Assembly (NCBI GenBank): GCA_964016885.1
Contig: OZ024743.1
Coordinates: 11,712,506-11,776,505 of the forward strand
DNA: 64,000 bases
Origin: Eledone cirrhosa
Taxonomy: Eukaryota; Mollusca; Cephalopoda; Octopoda; Eledonidae
Reading direction: 5' to 3'
Numbering within the stretch: the first letter of the stretch is position 1; every line of letters begins with the position of its first letter. Positions 21,397 through 33,737 of the stretch are shown here, piece after piece. The notes under the pieces are model-generated. The model saw nothing but the letters and a program-made list of their open reading frames with translations. It was not told the origin of the DNA and searched no databases. The translations under genes were made by a program, and so were the position numbers.

Positions 21397-21617
21397 GACA
21401 TTTATTCGCTCATATACTTTTTCTAAAATACTGTAATATATCTGTAACTGTATAGTGTACTGTTCTCACATCTCACACAATATCACATTACATGATTCTT
21501 GAAGATATTCTGGTTAATATCTTTTCAACAACGTCGTGTACTCTCATTATTTATTTTATATATAATATATTGTAAACAACTTCGAAACCTCATATTATTT
21601 TTATATTTATTATAAAC

Positions 21618-21623
21618 AATAAA
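21618..21623 (+). terminator. Poly(A) signal AATAAA of the left fragment
   Basis: It sits 222 bp after the stop codon, at the same place as in every intact gene. The 3' UTR is otherwise intact although the gene is dead. Confidence 0.6.
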
Positions 21624-21924
21624 TTATATTTTCTTTTCCAACACTTTCGATGTTATCTTATTTTTGCTTATTCTTTGTTACATCTAAATGTTGCTATTGT
21701 TATGTCATGCCCGGCCGCTTCCTTTTCGTACTGGTCCCCGTCGACCTCTCATGTGTCCTTAAATCTACATTTAAAGAATCTGAAAGCAAAAGGTTCGGCA
21801 ACGTTATATGTCTTGATCACCAGAACCGTGAGGTGTCCCAAATAGCAAAGCATTGTTCTAGTGTGAACAAGGATGTTGAGTGAAAATATGTCTGAGATAA
21901 CTCAGGTGCAGGATCAGTTGCTCC

Positions 21925-22351
21925 GAAGAAAATGCTGGGACCTGGCATTATAAGAGGTTGATGAATCTGGAGAATAGGTGGAAACAAGAGACATCATCCG
22001 CAGTTGACTAAATAGAGAGACCAACTGTCTATATTGACAGTTACAGGACCAAAGAAGCAATCAGAGAAAACATGTAAAAGCAGCTGGAGTGTTAGATATA
22101 TTTTCTTAGATGCTAAAATCTTCTGTTGAAGTTGGAGAAGAGTATTCTTACCAATAATCAATTAGGTAATACATGTGTTGTCATACCCAACAGCTGGTGT
22201 AACAGCATAATCTATAATTGCTACAGGGGAAAATGTGATGCTCTAGAAATGAGTAACTATAGAGGCCTAAACCTGGTGAGCAAAGTAATGGAAGTGATGG
22301 AGTGATAGCCTAACAAATTAGAGAGAGAGAGAGAGCGGGGGGAGGCGGGGT

Positions 22352-22396
<45 letters not shown>

Positions 22397-23204
22397 TATC
22401 AAATTTGATGAGATGCAATTTGGTTTTATACCAAGAAGGAGCACAACAGATATTTCCGAACTTGTGAGAGAATTACCGGAATAACACATAGTGATGTTAA
22501 CGTATCTATAACTTGCTTTGTTGATGGTAGCTGTTTATCATTTTTTGATATCTGCCTTTTATTATAGTCCTCAATACCATAACAGGTCAGTTTATGGCCG
22601 GGTCACATATAAAAATCTTTAAGCTGGTGACCCACTTCTTATTGATGAATCTATGAAAGAGCTACAGAAAAGTCCCTATAGTAGAAACTGAACTTAGAGT
22701 CAGAGTAAACAAAGCAACAATTCAATGCTGCAGTTAGTAAGAAAGAAGACATGGCTCCGGAGCCATTAGGGAACTGGCTATGTTTTATATGTAGAACATA
22801 TGTAGATGTGAACTCTAACGAATGTACATAATGTAAAACATTGGTAGATAAGGGATGCAGTAGGGTTCTGGGCAGACAAACAGAAAATGTAGAGGATTTA
22901 CATGAATAATTATTTGTAAGAGACTGGGTGTAATAAACTTTCTTTAAACCATGTATGGACATATGAAGCGTATAGATGTAGATTGTGTGTGGAATAGTGT
23001 TGGGTGTTCGAAGTAAAAGGAAGAAGTAGTAGACGGTCAAGGAAGACTGGACAGAAGATTTAGAGAGGTCTCAAAACGCAGAACGTGACAGAGGAGATGA
23101 CGTGGGAATGTATTAGGTGAGAGGAAGTTGTATGGGAAAGGCATATCCCATCCTGGCAAGATTAGAGAATAGGACATAAATATATGATGATGATGATGAT
23201 GATG
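21925..23204 (+). pseudogene. RTE-like LINE relic, spacer 0
   Basis: A decayed + frame reads DALEMSNYRGLNLVSKVMEV (RT motif around NYRGLKL), then a GA/GC-rich microsatellite (22321-22396), then FDEMQFGFIPRRSTTDIS. Further on come a TELRVRVNKA piece, a Cys-finger trace GNWLCFICRTYVDVNSNECT, and an (ATG)n end. Stops and deletions run throughout. This copy is 5' truncated and lacks a catalytic YxDD. Confidence 0.75.
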
Positions 23205-23774
23205 GTGTGTGTATCTGTGTGCGTGTATATCATATGTAGTAACAAAATATATCGGCCCTGTATATAAACATAAGCGAGAAGAAACACATCTCTCCGCGAG
23301 GAAATTACTTGGTATATTTCTCTGGCACTGTACATCAGACACTCCATTATCACCCCGGTCATCAGAAATAGACTAAAATAGTACATTTTAAAAAATTTGA
23401 TGCTTATCTTCAAAATTTGCGCCTAATAAAAATTCTACTTTAGTTTTTCGTGTTTTTTATGTCTTCGGTGTTGTCAACCTCCAAAATGACAAAGTTTCCA
23501 TCAATAACAAACCATCATATTTTATCCAGTAAAACATGTGTTGTGCAATTCCTTCATTTAAAAAAATGTTATGATATTAGGGAGATTTGACTGCTATGTC
23601 TAGCGAGTCTGCACAGGTTCACATCTTGACATAATTATGATTTTATCGGCTGAAAAGGGAAATCATTTTGTTTATGAAACTGAGCTACGAATGTGTTAGG
23701 AAACTATGAAGTGATATAAAGGTGTCACCTTCGTCAGCGAGCGCGAAATTTTCAGTGAATGGGTTGATGTTCAG

Positions 23775-23781
23775 TGAATGG
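23775..23781 (+). other. Deletion scar with templated filler, spacer 0
   Basis: The seven bases tgaatgg replace the 780 bp present at 30663-31442 in the next spacer. They repeat sequence found about 20 bp upstream (ttcagtgaatggg), the usual mark of templated end joining. The loss removed the second-LINE piece and the CT microsatellite from this unit only. Confidence 0.75.
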
Positions 23782-23865
23782 GTCTTTGCAAGTAAACATG
23801 TATATACGTCACACCTGATACAATACAGAGTTCTTTGTGTATTGTCATAACTTCGATGAAAGTTA

Positions 23866-23908
23866 TCTATATATATATGTAAAACTGAGGGTGTGTGTGT
23901 GTGTGTGT

Positions 23909-23995
<87 letters not shown>

Positions 23996-24465
23996 TGTGT
24001 GTGTATGTGTGTGTGTCTATGAGTTTGATGCCTAAAACTCGAGAAGTAACCAAGGGAATTTTTTTCAGACTTTACATGTGTATTACTTATGTTTCAGGGA
24101 GTGTTATGCACATAAATTTAACCTTTTGATTCCCTACGGCCCGCATCAGGTGAAATACTGCGTTTTTTTTTCAGCATTTTAGGGTTGTTTTGAGGCGTTA
24201 CGTCTGACCGATTTTTCCGAAATATCAAGGCATATTATGCACATAAAAAAAATTCATTTTCTTGATCCCTTAGGGCCCGTATTAGGTGAAAACCTGCATT
24301 TTCCCTTCTTCATCGAGGAAAATCTTAAAGGCTATCCAGCCATCAGAGTATTCGGTTTATTTTCTTTACATATTGTCCAGACAGGCAGTTTTTCCACGAT
24401 TAGGTCTGTTGGCGGCCCGCGTTCCAAAATACCTTATCCCGTGCAACGTCGGGTACCACTGCTAG
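23866..24465 (+). mobile_element. Non-autonomous Helitron, spacer 0
   Basis: The 5' terminus is TC (tctatatatatatgtaaaac) preceded by A. The 3' terminus is CTAG followed by T, with a short CCCG/CGGG hairpin region (cccgtgcaacgtcggg) 10 bp before the end. Insertion between A and T fits the Helitron target rule. A TG microsatellite (23891-24017) lies near the 5' end, the longest of the five copies. There is no Rep/helicase ORF, so the element is non-autonomous. Confidence 0.8.
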
Positions 24466-24784
24466 TATTTAATAAATTAGTAACATAGAGGCTTTGTGTT
24501 ATTGTGGTTTATATATTTCATTTTCTATGTGATCAAGGTAAATCACTTACCCAGGGAACCATCACAAGACCATCATCATCATAATCAGCACTGTTATACA
24601 CTTACTGGTACACCCGCTTTCTCTGTTCACACTATATCAGGCACATCAAACTTCTTTTGCCTACACTCTACACAACAGTGACCACATCACTGAGCACTTC
24701 ACAAGTGAGTACAGACACAACAACCGAATCAACACCACAACACCACCAACCATCATAGCACCATATTTGCTATAATTGGTAATG

Positions 24785-25105
24785 AGGGCCGCCACAGTCA
24801 TTGATTCTTTCGCTCCTTCCTACATTCTGGGTGCTACATTAAATGTGAGGGCCACTGTTTCCCTAGCCGAACGGAATAAAAGACTAAAATACTGGCAATT
24901 ATCGATATTATTTCCAGGTTGTGGCGTTGGAGACGTTTGGGGGTAACTGAACCGCTGGCAACAGAGCTCGTTTCATAGTTTACGGCTAGCTTTACCATGG
25001 AATCAGGTGTCGTCCACCGGGCTGCTCCCTTATTCCACCACCTTAACCCCGCTCCCACACGCAGTAAAGCTGCTAGTGTGTTGGCTTGCCTCAAATGGTA
25101 TACGA
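24785..25105 (+). pseudogene. Second-family LINE 3' end, spacer 0
   Basis: The + frame reads RRLGVTEPLATELVS, a stop, then FTASFTMESGVVHRAAPLFH and ends SKAASVLACLK. It is homologous to the relic ends at 9950 (GGDGPLTARYL...ASVLACLK) and 16983. The start of this LINE tail is on the other side of the Helitron in the other spacers. Confidence 0.7.
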
Positions 25106-25981
25106 GGGATGATCTGGTACCCATTATTGTGTGAGATCGATTTCCACACTTAGTGTTGATTTAATATTTTCTTTCGTTTTGAGTCCATATTTTCATGTGA
25201 AATATTTAATTAAGTAATAGTGACATACCTGTAGCGAGGAAAATTTTTTCACGGTTGATTTTCCGAAAACTGCGGCCACCTGGGCATTGACCTATGACCT
25301 GCGTGATATCACTTTCGTCTATGAAAGAATCTCGACGTCCAATTAAACATTTCTAAGTAACGAACCATCGTTAAAAAGATTAGCTGGGAATTCGGCTTGT
25401 CCAGTCTGCAAAGTTTCGCCTCTTTTCTCTGCAGGAAAAATTCGCTTATTACGAGATTTCACCATGAAACATTTTGTTTTGACAAATCCTTGCATATTTA
25501 AAAAATATATACATTTTTTCCCGCCAACGATGTAGAAGTAACCGTTCCACGTACACAGAGATAGATTTAATAACTCTATCCTATTGTACATTATCAATTG
25601 TATTTTTTGTGAAGTAAAGCTATTAATTAAATAAGTATTTTGATACCTGTCGTGTTTACATTTTCTCCGAACTTACCACAACAAATGGACTTCGCTTCAT
25701 ATATGTGTAACGGGGAATATTGACAGCTATGTCATTTGTATTTTTATTTCAATCTATCTATATTGTCAACATACTTGTTAGAGAAAAAAACTTTGCTATT
25801 ATGTGATGTTATGTACATCGTTTATTTTGATATAATTTCACGAGCTACATTATCATAGTTTTAGGACAATGTTTTCACTGAACAGGTTATATTTACTTAA
25901 ATCTTCATATTTTCGAGCAACTATTCTATCGAAATTGATATTTTCAGCTGAAAGAAGTAATGGAACTATGTAGAGGTATCT

Positions 25982-26118
25982 AGAAAATTCGAGAAACATG
26001 TAGATCATTACAGAATGTTGCAGAAATGGCTGGAAAATACTAGCGATGACGTCAAACTAGGAGGAAGAGGAGGTAACTCTCCAGTATAAATATTTGAATC
26101 GCTTAGCTTGTCACTCAA
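25982..26118 (+). promoter_or_regulatory. Heat-shock promoter of HSP70 copy 1
   Basis: A perfect three-unit heat shock element, aGAAaaTTCgaGAAa, lies at 25982-25996. A second one with a single mismatch (GAAtgTTgcaGAA) is at 26013-26025, for HSF binding. A CRE palindrome TGACGTCA is at 26047-26054, the TATA box TATAAATA at 26085-26092, and a TCACTC initiator at 26111-26116, placing the transcription start near 26113. The roughly 220-base leader is A-rich and contains no ATG before the start codon, as in heat-shock mRNAs that are translated preferentially under stress. Confidence 0.85.
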
Positions 26119-26335
26119 TATCTACACTAACAACTGCTGTAAACAACACGAGAAAGGAATCTTACTCGCGAAATATTTCTTCAACTTATACATTCTACGA
26201 AGCAAAAGTTATCTACATATCTTCGAGTTATATAACAGAAATACAAACTAACAACAAGAAAAGATAATCAAGAAGAAAGAAGTCGAACAAGCTATTTATT
26301 TACATATTTGAAGAAGAGTACATAAATTAAGAATA

Positions 26336-28243
26336 ATGGTGAAAACGCCTGCTATTGGTATCGATCTGGGAACAACCTATTCTTGTGTAGGTGTGTTTCA
26401 ACATGGCAAAGTAGAAATCATTGCCAACGACCAAGGAAACAGGACAACTCCAAGCTACGTGGCTTTCACGGAGGCCGAAAGACTGGTGGGCGATGCAGCG
26501 AAAAACCAAGCGACCCTCAACCCCGAGAACACTGTGTTTGATGCTAAACGTTTAATTGGACGCCACTTTAACGATACTTCCGTACAACAAGACATGAAGC
26601 ATTGGCCATTCGGAGTGGTGAACAAAAATGGTAACAAACCACATGTGCAAGTGGAGTACAAGGGAGAGCAAAAGCAGTTTTCGCCCGAAGAGATTAGTTC
26701 GATGGTATTGAGTAAAATGAAGGAGACAGCCGAGTCTTACCTGGGTTGTGAAGTTAAAGACGCAGTAGTAACAGTACCAGCTTACTTTAACGACTCTCAA
26801 AGACAGGCAACGAAAGATGCAGCCAGTATAGCTGGTCTGAATGTGTTGAGAATTGTGAACGAACCAACGGCCGGCGCGCTCGCTTACGGTCTCGAGAAAA
26901 ACTTATCTGGTGAGAAGAACGTTCTAATCTTTGACTTGGGTGGTGGTACATTCGACGTTTCCATCTTGGCAATTGATCAGGGATCTCTTTTCGAGGTGAA
27001 AGCTACAGCTGGTGACACACATCTGGGTGGAGAAGACTTCGATAACCGGCTCGTTGATCACTTTGCCGACGAATTCAAACGTAAACACAAGAAACATATC
27101 AAAGAAAATCCACGTTCTATCAGACGTCTGCGTACAGCATGCGAACGAGCCAAACGAACCCTATCGAGCAGTACAGAAGCTTCAGTAGAACTGGATTCTC
27201 TCTATGAAGGCATTGATTTTTACTCGAAGATTACCAGAGCACGCTTCGAGGATCTTTGCAGTGACCTCTTCCGATCCACTTTAGAACCAGTTGAGAAAGC
27301 ACTGCGAGACGCCAAGTTTGATAAATCGAGCATTCATGACATTGTGTTGGTCGGTGGATCAACACGCATTCCAAAGATCCAGAAATTACTTCAGGACTTC
27401 ATGCAAGGAAAGCCGATCAACAAATCTATCAATCCAGACGAAGCTGTTGCCTACGGAGCTGCCGTACAAGCTGCAGTTCTCTCTGGAGACATGAGTGATT
27501 CCATCAAAGACGTACTACTTGTAGATGTAGCGCCTTTGTCGCTTGGAATAGAAACGGCTGGTGGTGTGATGACTAAACTTATCGAGCGTAACAGCAGAAT
27601 CCCGTGTAAAACATCCGATGTATTCACTACCTATTCAGATAACCAGCCGGGTGTGTCTATTCAGGTATTCGAAGGAGAAAGAGCAATGACAAAAGACAAC
27701 AACTGCCTCGGACGTTTCGAATTGAGTGGCATTCCACCAGCTCCTAGAGGTGTACCTCAAATAGAAGTCTCTTTTGATATGGATGCCAATGGAATACTTA
27801 ACGTTTCTGCTGTTGACAAAAGTACCGGCAAAAGCAACAAAATTACCATCACCAACGACAAAGGACGTTTGAGCAAAGAGGAAATCGAAAGAATGATCAA
27901 TGAAGCTAAACAATACGAGGCAGAAGACGAAAAACAACGACAACGTATTGCAGCTAAGAATCAGTTGGAACAATACATATTCAACGTGAAACAAGCACTC
28001 AATACAGACAACGATAAACTATCCGAGCAAGTTAAAAATCAGGCTCTTGATATGTGTAACAAAACGTTAGATTGGATAGACAATAACAGTCTAGCAGAAA
28101 CAGATGAATTTACCTACAAACTGCAGGAAGCACAGAAATTCTGCTCTCCAATAATGTCGAAACTACACACATCATCTAATTCTAACAAAAATAATTCCAC
28201 ATCACAACCAACCAGTGGACCAACGATTGAAGAAATCGACTAA
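26336..28243 (+). CDS. Hsp70: Heat shock protein 70, array copy 1 (EEID tail)
   Basis: This is an intronless 635-residue cytosolic/nuclear HSP70 chaperone that uses ATP to bind and release unfolded proteins. The three family signatures are present: IDLGTTYS at 9-16, [14 protein letters not shown] at 198-211 and [15 protein letters not shown] at 336-350. A basic stretch starting KRKHKK is at 248, the DVLLVD interdomain linker is at 392-397, the substrate-binding beta domain and helical lid follow, and there is a short Ser/Asn-rich tail without GGMP repeats. The start follows the first ATG of the leader (context aataatgg). Residue 212 is Ala. The C-terminal four residues are EEID instead of the usual EEVD that docks TPR co-chaperones (HOP, CHIP). 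The absence of introns and the HSE-TATA promoter mark it as a stress-inducible type. Confidence 0.97.
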   Translation: MVKTPAIGIDLGTTYSCVGVFQHGKVEIIANDQGNRTTPSYVAFTEAERLVGDAAKNQATLNPENTVFDAKRLIGRHFNDTSVQQDMKHWPFGVVNKNGNKPHVQVEYKGEQKQFSPEEISSMVLSKMKETAESYLGCEVKDAVVTVPAYFNDSQRQATKDAASIAGLNVLRIVNEPTAGALAYGLEKNLSGEKNVLIFDLGGGTFDVSILAIDQGSLFEVKATAGDTHLGGEDFDNRLVDHFADEFKRKHKKHIKENPRSIRRLRTACERAKRTLSSSTEASVELDSLYEGIDFYSKITRARFEDLCSDLFRSTLEPVEKALRDAKFDKSSIHDIVLVGGSTRIPKIQKLLQDFMQGKPINKSINPDEAVAYGAAVQAAVLSGDMSDSIKDVLLVDVAPLSLGIETAGGVMTKLIERNSRIPCKTSDVFTTYSDNQPGVSIQVFEGERAMTKDNNCLGRFELSGIPPAPRGVPQIEVSFDMDANGILNVSAVDKSTGKSNKITITNDKGRLSKEEIERMINEAKQYEAEDEKQRQRIAAKNQLEQYIFNVKQALNTDNDKLSEQVKNQALDMCNKTLDWIDNNSLAETDEFTYKLQEAQKFCSPIMSKLHTSSNSNKNNSTSQPTSGPTIEEID

Positions 28244-28464
28244 GACATTTATTCACTGATAAACTTTTTCTAAAATACTGTAATATATCTGTAACTGTAT
28301 AGTCTACTGTTCTCACATCTCACACAATATCACATTACATGATTCTTGAAGATATTCTGGTTAATATCTTTTCAACAACGTCGTGTACTCTCATTATTTA
28401 TTTTATATATAATATATTGTAAACAACTTCGAAACCTCATATTATTTTTATATTTATTATAAAC

Positions 28465-28470
28465 AATAAA
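28465..28470 (+). terminator. Poly(A) signal AATAAA, copy 1
   Basis: It sits 222 bp after the stop codon in an AT-rich 3' UTR, at the same position in all copies. A cleavage site would be expected about 15-30 bp downstream. Confidence 0.75.
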
Positions 28471-28774
28471 TTATATTTTCTTTTCCAACACTTTCGATGT
28501 TATCTTATTTTTGCTTATTCTTTGTTACATCTAAATGTTGCTATTGTTATGTCATGCCCGGCCGCTTCCTTTTCGTACTGGTCCCCGTCGACCTCTCATG
28601 TGTCCTTAAATCTACATTTAAAGAATCTGAAAGCAAAAGGTTCGGCAACGTTCTATGTCTTGATCACCAGAACCGTGAGGTGTCCCAAATAGCAAAGCAT
28701 TGTTCTAGTGTGAACAAGGATGTTGAGTGAAAATATGTCTGAGATAACTCAGGTGCAGGATCAGTTGCTCCGAA

Positions 28775-29205
28775 GAAAATGCTGGGACTGGGCATTATAA
28801 GAGGTTGATGAATCTGGAGAATAGGTGGAAACAAGAGACATCATCCGCAGTTGACTAAATAGAGAGACCAACTGTCTATATTGACAGTTACAGGACCAAA
28901 GAAGCAATCAGAGAAAACATGTAAAAGCAGCTGGAGTGTTAGATATATTTTCTTAGATGCTAAAATCTTCTGTTGAGGTTGGAGTCGAGTATTCTTACCA
29001 ATAATCAATTAGGTAATACATCTGTTGTCATACCCAACAGCTGGTGTAACAGCATAATCTATAATTGCTACAGGGGAAAATGTGATGCTCTAGAAATGAG
29101 TAACTATAGAGGCCTAAACCTGGTGAGCAAAGTAATGGAAGTGATGGAGTGATAGCCTAACTATTTAGAGAGAGAAAGAGAGAGAGAGAGAGATTGTGTG
29201 TGAGA

Positions 29206-29293
<88 letters not shown>

Positions 29294-30092
29294 CAAATTT
29301 GATGAGATGCAATTTGGTTTTATACCAAGAAGGAGCACAACAGATATTTCCGAACTTGTGAGAGAATTACCGGAATAATACATAGTGATGTTAACGTATC
29401 TATAACTTGCTTTGTTGATGGTAGCTGTTTATCATTTTTTGATATCTGCCTTTTATTATAGTCCTCAATACCATAACAGGTCAGTTTATGGCCGGGTCAC
29501 ATATAAAAATCTTTAAGCTGGTGACCCACTTCTTATTGATGAATCTATGAAAGAGCTACAGAAAAGTCCCTATAGTAGAAACTGAACTTAGAGTCAGAGT
29601 AAACAAAGCAACAATTCAATGTTGCAGTTAGTAAGAAAGAAGACATGGCCCCGGAGCCATTAGGGAACTGGCTATGTTTTATATGTAGAACATATGTAGA
29701 TGTGAACTCTAACGAATGTACATAATGTAAAACATTGGTAGATAAGGGATGCAGTAGGGTTCTGGGCAGACAAACAGAAAATGTAGAGGATTTACATGAA
29801 TAATTATTTGTAAGAGACTGGGTGTAATAAACTTTCTTTAAACCATGTATGGACATATGAAGCGTATAGATGTAGATTGTGTGTGGAAAAGTGTCGGGTG
29901 TTCGAAGTAAAAGGAAGAAGTAGTAGACGGTCAAGGAAGACTGGACAGAAGATTTAGAGAGGTCTCAAAACGCAGAACGTGACAGAGGAGATGACGTGGG
30001 AATGTATTAGGTGAGAGGAAGTTGTATGGGAAAGGTATATCCCATCCTGGCAAGATTAGAGAATAGGACATAAATATATGATGATGATAATG
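28775..30092 (+). pseudogene. RTE-like LINE relic, spacer 1
   Basis: It has the same relic structure as spacer 0. The GA tract (29166-29291) belongs to a distinct haplotype, starting ctatttagagagagaaag and containing ttgtgtgtg, that is shared only with spacer 5. It ends in a short (ATG)n with an ATA interruption (30078-30092). Confidence 0.75.
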
Positions 30093-30659
30093 GTGTGTGT
30101 ATCTGTGTGCGTGTATATCATATGTAGTAACAAAATATATCGGCCCTGTATATAAACATAAGCGAGAAGAAACACATCTCTCCGCGAGGAAATTACTTGG
30201 TATATTTCTCTGGCACTGTACATCAGACACTCCATTATCACCCCGGTCATCAGAAATAGACTAAAATAGTACATTTTAAAAAATTTGATGCTTATCTTCA
30301 AAATTTGCGCCTAATAAAAATTCTACTTTAGTTTTTCGTGTTTTTTATGTCTTCGGTGTTGTCAACCTCCAAAATGACAAAGTTTCCATCAATAACAAAC
30401 CATCATATTTTATCCAGTAAAACATGTGTTGTGCAATTCCTTCATTTAAAAAAATGTTATGATATTAGGGAGATTTGACTGCTATGTCTAGCGAGTCTGC
30501 ACAGGTTCACATCTTGACATAATTATGATTTTATCGGCTGAAAAGGGAAATCATTTTGTTTATGAAATTGAGCTACGAATGTGTTAGGAAACTATGAAGT
30601 GATATAAAGGTGTCACCTTCGTCAGAGAGTGCGAAATTTTCAGTGAATGGGTTGATGTT

Positions 30660-31260
30660 CAGCCTGTAGAACAACCTGTGGCTTCCTCAGTTTAGAAGTG
30701 CTCCACATTAGCATTGCACTGAGAATGGGAAATGATGTTTGTGGATTACTAAAATGTCACTTTGGTTGGCCTCACGACTCCACAGCTGTCCATGATTTGT
30801 TTGAATGCTGTTCATTTCTCTGGCCATACCGTACTAAACGTAATTATTAAGCGGACCTTGACTCGGGTAAATATTCCTTCAATTCTGTAGCCGGCTGGAT
30901 TGTCCAGAGTTGATTGAAAGACATCAGACGGTTTTACTCTGGGTAAGAGGTAGATATGTTGCAATAGCTTGATACTTTCCTCAATAAAGTTTCTTTCACA
31001 CTATCAAGCGGTTACCATGAAGCCGACCTTGATGGTCTCATAGATAAGTTACCATTGTGATTCGGCGTTCGAGTCACCAATATGTCTGAGATTTTGACAT
31101 ATCAAACGGCCATCTCTTTATTCTCGAGTCCCGAACACAAAGGGAAGCAAGACTCATAAATTATCTGCTCCCACATTAAATTTAGCAATTGTAGAGTTCA
31201 TACTGACTAGCTAATATGTAATAGTCGACTGTCTCACACACCGACCACTTTGGGTCTATC
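30660..31260 (+). pseudogene. Second-family LINE C-terminal domain, spacer 1
   Basis: The + frame reads LNVIIKRTLTRVNIPSIL, a stop, PAGLSRVD, a stop, then KTSDGFTLG. It aligns with LNLIIKRALAWVIISTVLKL and SDGKRPDGVTL in the relic at 10164-10481. It is followed by a long CT microsatellite. Confidence 0.7.
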
Positions 31261-31261
31261 T

Positions 31262-31266
<5 letters not shown>

Positions 31267-31350
<84 letters not shown>
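31267..31350. repeat. CT microsatellite, spacer 1
   Basis: A pure CT run of about 84 bp, against only about 27-30 bp in spacers 2-4. Confidence 0.95.
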
Positions 31351-31353
<3 letters not shown>

Positions 31354-31526
31354 CACTCTCCCTCTTTAGTCTACTTCTCTCTCAGCCAGGTCAACGAAAT
31401 TTATCCCATCAAGAGAAATTTGGTAAATGCATCTTAAATAGAGTCTTTGCAAGTAAACATGTATATACGTCACACCTGATACAATACAGAGTTCTTTGTG
31501 TATTGTCATAACTTCGATGAAAGTTA

Positions 31527-31555
31527 TCTATATATATATGTAAAACTGAGGGTGT

Positions 31556-31630
<75 letters not shown>

Positions 31631-32084
31631 TGTGTCTATGAGTTTTATGCCTAAAACTCGAGAAGTAACCAAGGGAATTTTTTTCAGACTTTACATGTGA
31701 ATTACTTATGTTTCAGGGAGTGTTATGCACATAAATTTAACCTTTTGATTCCCTACGGCCCGCATCAGGTGAAATACTGCGTTTTTTTTTCAGCATTTTA
31801 GGGTTGTTTTGAGGCGTTACGTCTGACCGATTTTTCCGAAATATCAAGGCATATTATGCACATAAAAAAAATTCATTTTCTTGATCCCTTAGGGCCCGTA
31901 TTAGGTGAAAACCTGCATTTTCCCTTCTTCATCGAGGAACATCTTAAAGGTTATCCAGCCATCAGAGTATTCGGTTTATTTTCTTTACATATTGTCCAGA
32001 CATGCAGTTTTTCCACGATTAGGTCTGTTGGCGGCCCGCGTTCCAAAATACCTTATCCCGTGCAACGTCGGGTACCACTGCTAG
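31527..32084 (+). mobile_element. Non-autonomous Helitron, spacer 1
   Basis: It occupies the same A|T insertion site as in spacer 0, starting TC and ending CTAG. The TG tract (31554-31636) is shorter and has a gtctctg start. Confidence 0.8.
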
Positions 32085-32399
32085 TATTTAATAAATTAGT
32101 AACATAGAGGCTTTGTGTTATTGTGGTTTATATATTTCATTTTCTATGTGATCAAGGTAAATCACTTACCCAGGGAACCATCACAAGACCATCATCATCA
32201 TAATCAGCACTGTTATACACTTACTGGTACACCCGCTATCTCTGTTCACACTATATCAGGCACATCAAACTTCTTTTGCCTACACTCTACACAACAGTGA
32301 CCACATCACTGAGCACTCCACAAGTGAGTACAGACACAACAACCGAATCAACACCACAACACCACCAACCATCATAGCACCATACTTGCTATAATTGGT

Positions 32400-32725
32400 A
32401 ATGAGGGCCGCCACAGTCATTGATTCTTTCGCTCCTTCCTACATTCTGGGTGCTACATTAAATGTGAGGGCCACTGTTTCCCTAGCCGAACGGAATAAAA
32501 GACTAAAATACTGGCAATTATCGATATTATTTCCAGGTTGTGGCGTTGGAGACGTTTGGGGGTAACTGAACCGCTGGCAACAGAGCTCGTGTCATAGTTT
32601 ACGGCTAGCTTTACCATGGAATCAGGTGTCGTCCACCGGGCTGCTCCCTTATTCCACCACCTTAACCCCGCTCCCACACGCAGTAAAGCTGCTAGTGTGT
32701 TGGCTTGCCTCAAATGGTATACGAG
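32400..32725 (+). pseudogene. Second-family LINE 3' end, spacer 1
   Basis: It is nearly identical to 24785-25105, with one clear substitution (gctcgtg for gctcgtt). Confidence 0.7.
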
Positions 32726-33600
32726 GGATGATCTGGTACCCATTATTGTGTGAGATCGATTTCCACACTTAGTGTTGATTTAATATTTTCTTTCGTTTTG
32801 AGTCCATATTTTCATGTGAAATATTTAATTAAGTAATAGTGACATACCTGTAGCGAGGAAAATTTTTTCACGGTTGATTTTCCGAAAACTGCGGCCACCT
32901 GGGCATTGACCTATGACCTGCGTGATATCACTTTCGTCTATGAAAGAATCTCGACGTCCAATTAAACATGTCTAAGTAACGAACCATCGTTAAAAAGATT
33001 AGCTGGGAATTCGGCTTGTCCAGTCTGCAAAGTTTCGCCTCTTTTCTCTGCAGGAAAAATTCGCTTATTACGAGATTTCACCATGAAACATTTTGTTTTG
33101 ACAAATCCTTGCATATTTAAAAAATATATACATTTTTTCCCGCCAACGATGTAGAAGTAACCGTTCCACGTACACAGAGATAGATTTAATAACTCTATCC
33201 TATTGTACATTATCAATTGTATTTTTTGTGAAGTAAAGCTATTAATTAAATAAGTATTTTGATACTTGTCGTGTTTACATTTTCTCCGAACTTACCACAA
33301 CAAATGGACTTCGCTTCATATATATGTAACGGGGAATATTGACAGCTATGTCATTTGTATTTTTATTTCAATCTATCTATATTGTCAACATACTTGTTAG
33401 AGAAAAAAACTTTGCTATTATGTGATGTTATGTACATCGTTTATTTTGATATAATTTCACGAGCTACATTATCATAGTTTTAGGACAATGTTTTCACTGA
33501 ACAGGTTATATTTACTTAAATCTTCATATTTTCGAGCAACTATTCTATCGAAATTGATATTTTCAGCTGAAAGAAGTAATGGAACTATGTAGAGGTATCT

Positions 33601-33737
33601 AGAAAATTCGAGAAACATGTAGATCATTACAGAATGTTGCAGAAATGGCTGGAAAATACTAGCGATGACGTCAAACTAGGAGGAAGAGGAGGTAACTCTC
33701 CAGTATAAATATTTGAATCGCTTAGCTTGTCACTCAA
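33601..33737 (+). promoter_or_regulatory. Heat-shock promoter of HSP70 copy 2
   Basis: HSE at 33601-33615, CRE at 33666-33673, TATA box at 33704-33711 and TCACTC at 33730-33735. Spacing to the ATG is identical to copy 1. Confidence 0.85.

Noticed and set aside
22651..23040. 129-codon reverse-strand frame conserved in all six spacers
   Set aside because: It is antisense to the decayed LINE. Its conservation reflects recent unit duplication, and its start and end fall in LINE sequence. No domain was recognised.
25921..25965. Additional heat shock elements (TTCtatcGAA, TTCagctGAA)
   Set aside because: Spacing between TTC and GAA is four bases instead of two, which does not fit HSF contact geometry.
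27635..27994. A 119-codon reverse-strand frame inside each HSP70 gene, and several shorter ones
   Set aside because: They are antisense shadows of the HSP70 coding sequence. They repeat only because the gene repeats and have no recognisable similarity.
26336..28243. Bacterial DnaK or an organelle HSP70
   Set aside because: The protein has cytosolic eukaryotic features (N-terminus, EExD tail, no transit or ER signal, no KDEL), and the promoter and repeats are animal.
28497..28730. 77-codon + frame after each HSP70 gene (starts MLSYFCLFF)
   Set aside because: It lies just past the poly(A) signal, has no promoter of its own and no known similarity. Identity between copies follows from duplication.
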